A stretch of DNA of 64,000 nucleotides from NCBI GenBank assembly GCA_032718475.1, contig JAUCBJ010009017.1, forward strand, positions 1 to 64,000, in the 5' to 3' direction. Numbering within the stretch: position 1 is the stretch's first letter; every line of letters starts with the position of its first letter. Positions 24,527-34,633 of this stretch are shown here, one piece after another. The translations under genes were made by a program, and so were the position numbers. A model generated the notes under the pieces. That model saw only the letters and a list, made by a program, of their open reading frames with translations, had not been told where the DNA came from and ran no database searches. The stretch is from Nemertoderma westbladi. Its lineage: Eukaryota; Xenacoelomorpha; Nemertodermatida; Nemertodermatidae.

Positions 24527-25787
24527 TGTAAAAGCTTCTGTGGGATATAACTGGTCCTTCGCTCCGCAATCCAGTTTTCCCCCCGTGCGCTCAAATACTC
24601 TAAAACATACTGTAAACGCGTTTACGGATTTAATTAATTCCCTGGCCCTCAAAGTACCGTATAGGTGTTTTTAACGGACATAAAAGTGATTCTTCTGGAT
24701 GTGTGCTTTAAGCGGACGTGGCAGGGTACAAAACCCGCAATGCGGCATTCTCTCTGTCACCATGTCAGGGGAAGGATTCCGATTACGACATCTCCCAGCT
24801 GGATGATGACGTGGAGGGAGCTCTCATTGGACACCTGGTTCCTTTGTTTCTGCCTAACGACCAATCAGGGCGATTTTCGTTTTACCTGAAGAGATACTCT
24901 CCAGATCGAGGCTAGGCGAGTCAGTATGTGTGTTACGTCGTTCCTACTGCCTTAACATCGGCTTTTGGAATGACTCTATGTTTCAGACTTTATAAGAAAC
25001 ATTAGTAGGCTTAGATTATAGAAAGTATAACTGTTATCGGTTCAAATCAAACTAATCAATCAAATCAAACCGGTCGAATCATATCATATTTTAACCTACC
25101 GTCTTACTGCTTTTACTGTTTGTGATTATTTGTATCAGTCTAGTTGGATGTTATTAGTTGAAGAATATCGATAAACAACCCAAATTTCCCAATCTTCTTG
25201 ATACACTACAGGTTAGAGAGGCAGGATACATACAACAATTGCGACTTATATTATTGTGTTTGTAGTGAATTTAATGCTGTTTAATAGATACTACATGAGT
25301 CCAGTGCGTGCCTCTTTATACCTGATCAAAGTCAGCAACTGTCGGCATACCAGTAAGCAGTATTGTGAGTTACCGGTAGTGTGCGTGATTGTAACTGATA
25401 ACTAAGCATCTCCTAAAGAATGCGTCTCATACTTGAATTCTAAGCCATATCGTTGTGTTTAGTATAAGTCATAGCTCTGTTTACATAGGTAGAGCGCCAC
25501 GTCCTAAAGGAACTGCTAATATTTCCTGAAAGTGAATAATATTTGTCAGAGATTATATATTAGTTATCAATCGAATAATACAGTAGGCTTCACCGCAATA
25601 AATCTAAGCATACGAATCCAGTCTCCCGGGTGTTACCATCGGGTGAATGAACGCGCATAGACTGGCTTCGACTAATGTTTTGTTTGTTTTGTATTAAACC
25701 TTTGTCATCTTCTAAAGTCAATTTATCAACTAAAGACATATAAATTTTGGCAGGTTAAACTGCTGAAGGTCTACAAAAGCGCGTACA
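24527..25787 (+). repeat. Old BEL LTR (1261 bp)
   Basis: It runs from TGTAAAAG to GTACA (TG...CA) and aligns over its whole length with the 1251-bp LTRs at 45984 and 56728. A CCAATCAG word near 24862 and an AATAAATC word near 25599 correspond to elements in the young LTRs. Confidence 0.88.
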
Positions 25788-25835
25788 ATAACAGTTATTG
25801 ATCTTATTTGCTGTAAGCAATAAGGTTGAAAAGTA

Positions 25836-25995
25836 CCGGTCGACCGGTAAATCAGAACCGGTACTACCGTAGGTCCGTAGGCCCAACTGCCAGAACTGGT
25901 ACTGCAGTAGGCAGGTAGGTCCGTAGGCCCAACTGCCAGAACCGGTACTCCTGTAGGCCTGTAGGCCCTACTGCCTGACCCGGTACTGCTGTATA
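25836..25995. repeat. GC-rich degenerate triplication in the old leader
   Basis: About 2.5 copies of a 57-62 bp unit with GTAGGCCCAACTGCCAGAAC and CCGGTACT words. The young element has only about one copy at the equivalent place (47290-47370), so this expanded in the old copy. Confidence 0.7.
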
Positions 25996-26217
25996 AGTAC
26001 ATTAGTATTATTCGATTTTGATTATTGTATACCGGTAGGTCTTGATATTAAATCGGGGACGCCTGGTTTTTATTGGGATTTTACTTAGGATTATTTCTGT
26101 CGATTTTATTTACGTGTAAGTTAATATTGAGCAGAAGACGTGTAAGTCTGCTCAGATTGTTCAGATCATAGTAGGCTGGACTGTTGTCTGACTGTTGTTA
26201 GGCTTGAAGATTACAGC

Positions 26218-26700
26218 GTGTGTAGAGTGGGTCTGATAAAGTGCCAGTTAGTAAGTTGGGGCAGCTCGTAGTCGTAAGGTGAACCCCCTTCTAAGGAATA
26301 AGTCGTACTACCGTGTTAGAACGCATACTAACTAACAATTTCGGAATCTGCATATACTGTAGTTATTTAGGCTTGATAGTAGTCCGTCAGCGTTTATCCT
26401 GTATTGTTTGTGTAGTCTGTTCAGGTACCGTAATATTATTCAGATATTTTGTAGGCTGGATTGTTGCCTAGCTGTTGTTAGATCTGAAGAATTGCCGCGT
26501 GTGTAGAGTGATTCTGATAAAGTGCCAGTTAGTAAGTTGGGGCAGCTCGTAGTCGTAAGGTGAACCCCCTTCTAAAGAATAAGTCGTACTACCGTGTTAG
26601 AACGCATACTAACTAACAGTTTCGGAATCTGCACATACTGTAGTTTATTTAGGCTTGATAGTAGTCTGTCAGCATTTGGTTTGTATTTTATTTGAGTATT
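26218..26700 (+). repeat. Direct repeat inside the old BEL leader
   Basis: A segment starting GTGTGTAGAG (26218 and 26499, 281 bp apart) and including GTTAGTAAGTTGGGGCAG and CGTGTTAGAACGCATACTAA occurs twice. The young leader carries the same duplication (47589 and 47876), so it predates the split of the two copies. Confidence 0.9.
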
Positions 26701-26825
26701 CTGTACGGGTAGCGTAATATTTATTATTCAGAGTTTATGCGATTACTCGCAACATTCATTTCCCCAAGTTTATTCCTACAGTAATTGTGTTTGTTGGTAT
26801 TGGTTGGTAATTGTGTTGGTAATTG

Positions 26826-29800
26826 GTATTGGTGAGTGATATGTTCGGTTATACAACCGTAGATATGTTCGGTTATACAACCGTAGATATGTTCGGTTAT
26901 ACAACCGTAGATATGTTCGGTTATACAACCGTAGATATGTTCGGTTATACAACCGTAGATATGTTCGGTTATACAACCGTAGATATGTTCGGTTATACAA
27001 CCGTAGATATGTTCGGTTATACAACCGTAGATATGTTCGGTTATACAACCGTAGATATGTTCGGTTATACAACCGTAGATATGTTCGGTTATACAACCGT
27101 AGATATGTTCGGTTATACAACCGTAGGTATGTTCGGTTATACAACCGTAGATATGTTCGCTTGTAAAGCCGTAGGTATTGGTGAGTGATATGTTCGGTTA
27201 TACAACCGTAGATATGTTCGGTTATACAACCGTAGATATGTTCGGTTATACAACCGTAGATATGTTCGGTTATACAACCGTAGATATGTTCGGTTATACA
27301 ACCGTAGATATGTTCGGTTATACAACCGTAGATATGTTCGGTTATACAACCGTAGATATGTTCGGTTATACAACCGTAGATATGTTCGGTTATACAACCG
27401 TAGATATGTTCGGTTATACAACCGTAGATATGTTCGGTTATACAACCGTAGATATGTTCGGTTATACAACCGTAGATATGTTCGGTTATACAACCGTAGA
27501 TATGTTCGGTTATACAACCGTAGATATGTTCGGTTATACAACCGTAGATATGTTCGGTTATACAACCGTAGATATGTTCGGTTATACAACCGTAAGTATG
27601 TTCGGTTATACAACCGTAGATATGTTTGGTTATACAACCGTAGGTATTGGTGAGTGATATGTTCGGTTATACAACCGTAGATATGTTCGGTTATACAACC
27701 GTAGATATGTTCGGTTATACAACCGTAGATATGTTTGGTTATACAACCGTAGATATGTTCGGTTATACAACCGTAGATATGTTCGGTTATACAACCGTAG
27801 GTATGTTCGGTTATACAACCGTAGATATGTTTGGTTATACAACCGTAGATATGTTCGGTTATACAACCGTAGATATGTTCGGTTATACAACCGTAGGTAT
27901 GTTCGGTTATACAACCGTAGATATGTTTGGTTATACAACCGTAGGTATTGGTGAGTGATATGTTCGGTTATACAACCGTAGATATGTTCGGTTATACAAC
28001 CGTAGATATGTTCGGTTATACAACCGTAGATATGTTTGGTTATACAACCGTAGATATGTTCGGTTATACAACCGTAGATATGTTCGGTTATACAACCGTA
28101 GGTATGTTCGGTTATACAACCGTAGATATGTTCGCTTGTAAAGCCGTAGGTATTGGTGAGTGATATGTTCGGTTATACAACCGTAGATATGTTCGGTTAT
28201 ACAACCGTAGATATGTTCGGTTATACAACCGTAGATATGTTCGGTTATACAACCGTAGATATGTTCGGTTATACAACCGTAGATATGTTCGGTTATACAA
28301 CCGTAGATATGTTCGGTTATACAACCGTAGATATGTTCGGTTATACAACCGTAGATATGTTCGGTTATACAACCGTAGATATGTTCGGTTATACAACCGT
28401 AGATATGTTCGGTTATACAACCGTAGATATGTTCGGTTATACAACCGTAGATATGTTCGGTTATACAACCGTAGATATGTTCGGTTATACAACCGTAGAT
28501 ATGTTCGGTTATACAACCGTAGATATGTTCGGTTATACAACCGTAGGTATGTTCGGTTATACAACCGTAGATATGTTCGCTTGTAAAGCCGTAGGTATTG
28601 GTGAGTGATATGTTCGGTTATACAACCGTAGATATGTTCGGTTATACAACCGTAGATATGTTCGGTTATACAACCGTAGATATGTTCGGTTATACAACCG
28701 TAGATATGTTCGGTTATACAACCGTAGATATGTTCGGTTATACAACCGTAGATATGTTCGGTTATACAACCGTAGATATGTTCGGTTATACAACCGTAGA
28801 TATGTTCGGTTATACAACCGTAGATATGTTCGGTTATACAACCGTAGATATGTTCGGTTATACAACCGTAGATATGTTCGGTTATACAACCGTAGGTATG
28901 TTCGGTTATACAACCGTAGATATGTTCGCTTGTAAAGCCGTAGGTATTGGTGAGTGATATGTTCGGTTATACAACCGTAGATATGTTCGGTTATACAACC
29001 GTAGATATGTTCGGTTATACAACCGTAGATATGTTCGGTTATACAACCGTAGATATGTTCGGTTATACAACCGTAGATATGTTCGGTTATACAACCGTAG
29101 ATATGTTCGGTTATACAACCGTAGATATGTTCGGTTATACAACCGTAGATATGTTCGGTTATACAACCGTAGATATGTTCGGTTATACAACCGTAGATAT
29201 GTTCGGTTATACAACCGTAGATATGTTCGGTTATACAACCGTAGATATGTTCGGTTATACAACCGTAGATATGTTCGGTTATACAACCGTAGATATGTTC
29301 GGTTATACAACCGTAGATATGTTCGGTTATACAACCGTAGATATGTTCGGTTATACAACCGTAAGTATGTTCGGTTATACAACCGTAGATATGTTTGGTT
29401 ATACAACCGTAGGTATTGGTGAGTGATATGTTCGGTTATACAACCGTAGATATGTTCGGTTATACAACCGTAGATATGTTCGGTTATACAACCGTAGATA
29501 TGTTCGGTTATACAACCGTAGATATGTTCGGTTATACAACCGTAGATATGTTCGGTTATACAACCGTAAGTATGTTCGGTTATACAACCGTAGATATGTT
29601 TGGTTATACAACCGTAGGTATTGGTGAGTGATATGTTCGGTTATACAACCGTAGATATGTTCGGTTATACAACCGTAGATATGTTCGGTTATACAACCGT
29701 AGATATGTTCGGTTATACAACCGTAGATATGTTCGGTTATACAACCGTAGATATGTTCGGTTATACAACCGTAGATATGTTCGGTTATACAACCGTAGAT

Positions 29801-32190
29801 ATGTTCGGTTATTTATACAACCGTAGATATGTTCGGTTATACAACCGTAGATATGTTCGGTTATACAACCGTAGATATGTTCGGTTATACAACCGTAGAT
29901 ATGTTCGGTTATACAACCGTAGATATGTTCGGTTATACAACCGTAGATATGTTCGGTTATACAACCGTAGATATTGGTGAGTGATATGTTCGGTTATACA
30001 ACCGTAGATATGTTCGGTTATACAACCGTAGATATGTTCGGTTATACAACCGTAGATATGTTCGGTTATACAACCGTAGATATGTTCGGTTATACAACCG
30101 TAGATATGTTCGGTTATACAACCGTAGATATGTTCGGTTATACAACCGTAGATATGTTCGGTTATACAACCGTAGATATGTTCGGTTATACAACCGTAGA
30201 TATGTTCGGTTATACAACCGTAGATATGTTCGGTTATACAACCGTAGATATGTTCGGTTATACAACCGTAGATATGTTCGGTTATACAACCGTAGATATG
30301 TTCGGTTATACAACCGTAGATATGTTCGGTTATACAACCGTAGATATTGGTGAGTGATATGTTCGGTTATACAACCGTAGATATGTTCGGTTATACAACC
30401 GTAGATATTGGTGAGTGATATGTTCGGTTATACAACCGTAGATATGTTCGGTTATACAACCGTAGATATGTTCGGTTATACAACCGTAGATATGTTCGGT
30501 TATACAACCGTAGATATGTTCGGTTATACAACCGTAGATATGTTCGGTTATACAACCGTAGATATGTTTGGTTATACAACCGTAGATATGTTCGGTTATA
30601 CAACCGTAGATATGTTCGGTTATACAACCGTAGGTATGTTCGGTTATACAACCGTAGATATGTTCGCTTGTAAAGCCGTAGGTATTGGTGAGTGATATGT
30701 TCGGTTATACAACCGTAGATATGTTCGGTTATACAACCGTAGATATGTTCGGTTATACAACCGTAGATATGTTCGGTTATACAACCGTAGATATGTTCGG
30801 TTATACAACCGTAGATATGTTCGGTTATACAACCGTAGATATGTTCGGTTATACAACCGTAGATATGTTCGGTTATACAACCGTAGATATGTTCGGTTAT
30901 ACAACCGTAGATATGTTCGGTTATACAACCGTAGATATGTTCGGTTATACAACCGTAAGTATGTTCGGTTATACAACCGTAGATATGTTTGGTTATACAA
31001 CCGTAGGTATTGGTGAGTGATATGTTCGGTTATACAACCGTAGATATGTTCGGTTATACAACCGTAGATATGTTCGGTTATACAACCGTAGATATGTTCG
31101 GTTATACAACCGTAGATATGTTCGGTTATACAACCGTAGATATGTTCGGTTATACAACCGTAGATATGCTCGGTTATACAACCGTAGATATGTTCGGTTA
31201 TACAACCGTAGATATGTTCGGTTATACAACCGTAGATATGTTCGGTTATACAACCGTAGATATGTTCGGTTATACAACCGTAAGTATGTTCGGTTATACA
31301 ACCGTAGATATGTTTGGTTATACAACCGTAGGTATTGGTGAGTGATATGTTCGGTTATACAACCGTAGATATGTTCGGTTATACAACCGTAGATATGTTC
31401 GGTTATACAACCGTAGATATGTTCGGTTATACAACCGTAGATATGTTCGGTTATACAACCGTAAGTATGTTCGGTTATACAACCGTAGATATGTTTGGTT
31501 ATACAACCGTAGGTATTGGTGAGTGATATGTTCGGTTATACAACCGTAGATATGTTCGGTTATACAACCGTAGATATGTTCGGTTATACAACCGTAGATA
31601 TGTTCGGTTATACAACCGTAGATATGTTCGGTTATACAACCGTAGATATGTTCGGTTATACAACCGTAGATATGTTCGGTTATACAACCGTAGATATGTT
31701 CGGTTATTTATACAACCGTAGATATGTTCGGTTATACAACCGTAGATATGTTCGGTTATACAACCGTAGATATGTTCGGTTATACAACCGTAGATATGTT
31801 CGGTTATACAACCGTAGATATGTTCGGTTATACAACCGTAGATATTGGTGAGTGATATGTTCGGTTATACAACCGTAGATATGTTCGGTTATACAACCGT
31901 AGATATGTTTGGTTATACAACCGTAGATATGTTCGGTTATACAACCGTAGATATGTTCGGTTATACAACCGTAGGTATTGGTGAGTGATATGTTCGGTTA
32001 TACAACCGTAGGTATTGGTGAGTGATATGTTCGGTTATACAACCGTAGGTATTGGTGAGTGATATGTTCGGTTATACAACCGTAGGTATTGGTGAGTGAT
32101 ATGTTCGGTTATACAACCGTAGGTATTGGTGAGTGATATGTTCGGTTATACAACCGTAGGTATTGGTGAGTGATATGTTCGGTTATACAA
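26826..32190. repeat. 24-bp hairpin-bearing satellite with higher-order blocks
   Basis: About 220 copies of ATATGTTCGGTTATACAACC plus GTAG (24 bp). Each unit holds CGGTT-ATAC-AACCG, a 5-bp stem with a 4-base loop. Blocks of 4-20 units are separated by a spacer GGTATTGGTGAGTG, often preceded by a divergent TTCGCTTGTAAAGCCG unit. Block boundaries lie near 27172, 27645, 27946, 28150, 28596, 28945, 29414, 29619, 29972, 30348, 30406, 30683, 31008, 31333, 31514 and 31849. Two blocks carry the same GGTTATTTATACAACCG variant (29810 and 31700), showing duplication of whole blocks. Confidence 0.95.
31970..32190. repeat. 37-bp derivative of the 24-bp satellite
   Basis: At the right edge of the array, single 24-bp units and the GGTATTGGTGAGTG spacer alternate regularly, giving a new 37-bp tandem unit repeated about six times. 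This is a spacer-plus-unit module amplified on its own. Confidence 0.9.
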
Positions 32191-32198
32191 TAAATATA

Positions 32199-32262
32199 GG
32201 CGTCGCGTAGTTGTTGTAGTACGTAGTTGTTGCTATGCGTGCTCCGCATGCTCCGCGACGCC
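32199..32262 (+). other. GC-rich inverted repeat at the satellite edge
   Basis: GGCGTCGCG (32199-32207) and its exact reverse complement CGCGACGCC (32254-32262) enclose 46 bases that include a second small hairpin, ATGCG-TGCTC-CGCAT. It lies 9 bp after the satellite ends. Confidence 0.7.
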
Positions 32263-32429
32263 CGACGAACGTGTTACTTATTTTATTTTGTTATTTATGT
32301 AAATGTTTTAAGCCGGTAGGCACCTAGTTATATTGTATCTTGGTATCAGATATATAGTGGCTGAAGTTGGTCGCATGTAAAAATTGACCTCCAGCGGAAA
32401 TTGGTCGCAAATAACAGCTGAATACGGGC

Positions 32430-32500
32430 AAAAATTCAACTGTAACCATTGCTATTCACTCTGGTTTATTGTTTTGGTTAGAATAGCCTGCTACTGTATC
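32430..32500 (+). repeat. Inverted repeat, left arm (myosin introns)
   Basis: GTTTATTGTTTTGGTTAGAA (about 32463-32482) and flanks are the reverse complement of 33375-33402. Roughly 45 bp match imperfectly and a core of about 24 bp matches exactly. These are probably two oppositely oriented copies of a small dispersed repeat, or terminal arms of a foldback that spans exons 1-2. Confidence 0.6.
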
Positions 32501-32595
32501 CAGCTCATTTCCCTAAGTTGTTAAGTAACGTTGGCGTTGATTGTATTTATTATAATTGTGGAACTTTGAAAAAAAAATTGTTTATTTTCATTTAG

Positions 32596-34633
32596 GCCGC
32601 CGCAAAGGAGAGGAGAAAAAGTGCCGAATCTTTGTTAGCCGAGAAAGTGCCGAATGGTAAGTTCAGTTGAGAGAAAAATACGTGGGCGTTGCGTTGTGAG
32701 GTTCACAGTTTAATCGTAATTTATATTATTTAAATTTTTATATTATTCTTATTTAAAGTTAATTAAAATAAGCCAGCATATGCTGTGTGCATATATCCTT
32801 TGTGGGACCTTTGTACAGGACAATCCAAACAAGCTTAGCTTACGGGTTTATGTTATTTCAACCGCTGCGCTGGCTTGTTGCCCTCCTGCGGGAAACTGGA
32901 TAACTGCTGAGTCACTCAAATTATATTTCAGATTTTTGAGAAACCACTTGTGTATCAAGTTTTGTTGTGTGTTTGTTTTGTTGTTTGTTTTGTTGTGTAT
33001 CAAGTTTTGTACCGTGGCAACTACCAGACCTATTTACATGGTTCCTATTTACATATAAAATGTGAACTTTTCAGGACAAGTGAAGGAATTACAGCGGGAA
33101 TTAGATGACGTTTCTAGACAACGAGATGAAATGGGGGCTTCTAAGGAAGCGGAGAGAAAGGCGAGATCATTGGAAGGCGATATCAACCCGCTTCAAGATG
33201 TTAGTTATAGGCCTAATTCTAATAAAAATAAATAAATAATTATCTATATTAAAATATATAACCCCCAACTCAGGCAACAACTATTACTATCTCAGCTATT
33301 GTGCTGCTGCCGTTCCCACACCGTACACCCCAATTTACGTTATTTATTTAAGGTAAGGAACAGGTTACTGTGGCACGCTATTCTAACCAAAACAATAAAC
33401 TAAAGTCAATAGAACACGACCCCCTCCATAATCCATATCTGTAACAAATTATGAAGCGGTGATTGGTAACCTAATTCAATAACGATTTGTCTTTAATATT
33501 ATTATCTTGATTTTTTTAATTGAATTAATTTTAATTATTGTGGGTTTTATCGGTTGTTACATCTACTACTCTACAGGAACGTAGTGCAACGGAGCAACAA
33601 CGACAACAAATAGCGGTTGAGGATGAGCGAGACGAGTTGGCGGAAGAGACGGCCGGGATAGCTAGTAACCGTGGCAACGCACTCGACGAGAAACGCCGAC
33701 TCGAGTTGGAGAACCACCGACACGAGTTTCAGAAACAAAGACTCGAGTTGGAGAAACGCCGACTCGAGTCGAAAATACAAAAGTTGGAAAACGATCTGGA
33801 GGATGAGCGATCATTTGTATCGTCGGTTCCAAGAAAAGTTAGAATGTTCAAATATATATTTCTATCTAATAATATTTGTCGCTATCAGTTATTGTTTAAG
33901 TTTAGGTAATCCTACATCAAACTTTGTGTTGCAGGTCGAACAAGTCGCAGCAGCAAGTAGATACGCTGACCACTGCCCTAGCAACCGAACGATCTATCAC
34001 GCAGAAGCTTGAAAACGACAGACTCATGTTGGAACGACAGATTCGCGACCTCAAGCAGAAGCTGCAAGACGTCGCGAATCGAGAGCAACGATCCAGGGAC
34101 TGGAGCAGAAGCTCAACCAGGAAGATGATATGAACAAGGAGCAGGTAGGTGGAGGTGTACAACTCTTAAACACCTCCCAGTGGGTTGTCGATCACATAAA
34201 CTGCAGCTGGTTTGGGTTATAAACACCCACAATCTCTCTGGTTGCACGATTTATCAATGAATATACGTTAGAGGTTACAGCCCAAACAATTATAACTCTA
34301 TTGGTTGCAACCCAGATGTGATCCCATTGGTTACTAAAATCCAACCCGGCTGACTTACATATTGTAGCGACAACTATTATACCTAACAACAGTTACACAT
34401 ACACAGTTTGTTGTTGTTCAATTAGATATCCTAGGTTACTGGATTACAATTAATTTGTTGTTGATTAGGTTGATATATACAAGCACCGGCTGAAAGCGAA
34501 GAAGAGGCAGTTGGAAGAAACAGAGGATGAAACAACTCTACGTAGCAAAGCCAGGTTCCGACGCGATCTTCGAGAGATAGAAGACACCCTTGCAGACACC
34601 AGCGACGGTGGGGACACATCCGACGGTGACTAA
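32596..34633 (+). pseudogene. Non-muscle/smooth-type myosin II heavy chain, C-terminal tail (degraded, five exons)
   Basis: Myosin II is an actin motor; this piece encodes only the end of its dimeric coiled-coil rod. Proposed exons are 32596-32656, 33075-33199, 33577-33837, 33951-34144 and 34469-34633 (stop TAA), with AG/GT borders and compatible phases except in exon 4. Diagnostic words are VKELQRELDDVSRQRDEM, EERDELAEE-like DERDELAEETAG, DEKRRLELE, LERQIRDLKQKLQ, ATIQGLEQKLNQE and a final acidic DTSDGGDTSDGD. In exon 4 the frame must shift near 34085 (between LQDVAN and ATIQG), with a few codons lost. About 50 residues of rod expected before the last exon are absent from 34145-34468. No motor domain lies upstream in the window. 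The family is clear; pseudogene status rests on the frameshift and missing exon and could reflect assembly error. Confidence 0.8.
33360..33415 (-). repeat. Inverted repeat, right arm (myosin introns)
   Basis: CGCTATTCTAACCAAAACAA at about 33374 is the reverse complement of the left arm near 32463-32485. It lies in the intron between exons 2 and 3. Confidence 0.6.

Larger units (their letters stand above)
24527..26792 (+). mobile_element. Old BEL LTR plus leader fragment
   Basis: This segment is homologous to the 5' LTR and leader of the intact BEL-like element at 45984. It starts with the same TGTAAAAGCTTCTGTGGGAT and continues through the LTR end (GCGCGTACA, 25787) into about 1 kb of leader, including the internal direct repeat. 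It ends within TAATTGTGTTTGTT at about 26792, where satellite-like GGTATTGG words begin. Many substitutions and small indels separate it from the young copy, so it is an older insertion or sister lineage. Gag, cargo and 3' LTR are missing. Confidence 0.9.

Noticed and set aside
24665-24915. Frames inside the old LTR (65-74 codons)
   Set aside because: Not preserved in the young LTRs and lie in U3; chance.
26776-31851. Many frames reading DMFGYTTV or YNRTYLRL
   Set aside because: The 24-bp unit is open in both directions, and each frame ends at the GGTGAGTGA spacer; satellite, not protein.
24002-32190. CRISPR-like regular repeats
   Set aside because: The repeats are contiguous with no unique spacers and no cas genes, and the context is a eukaryotic genome.
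33671-34133. Frames of 69-113 codons overlapping the myosin exons
   Set aside because: They read through intron or in the wrong phase; only the spliced exon model shows the myosin rod pattern.
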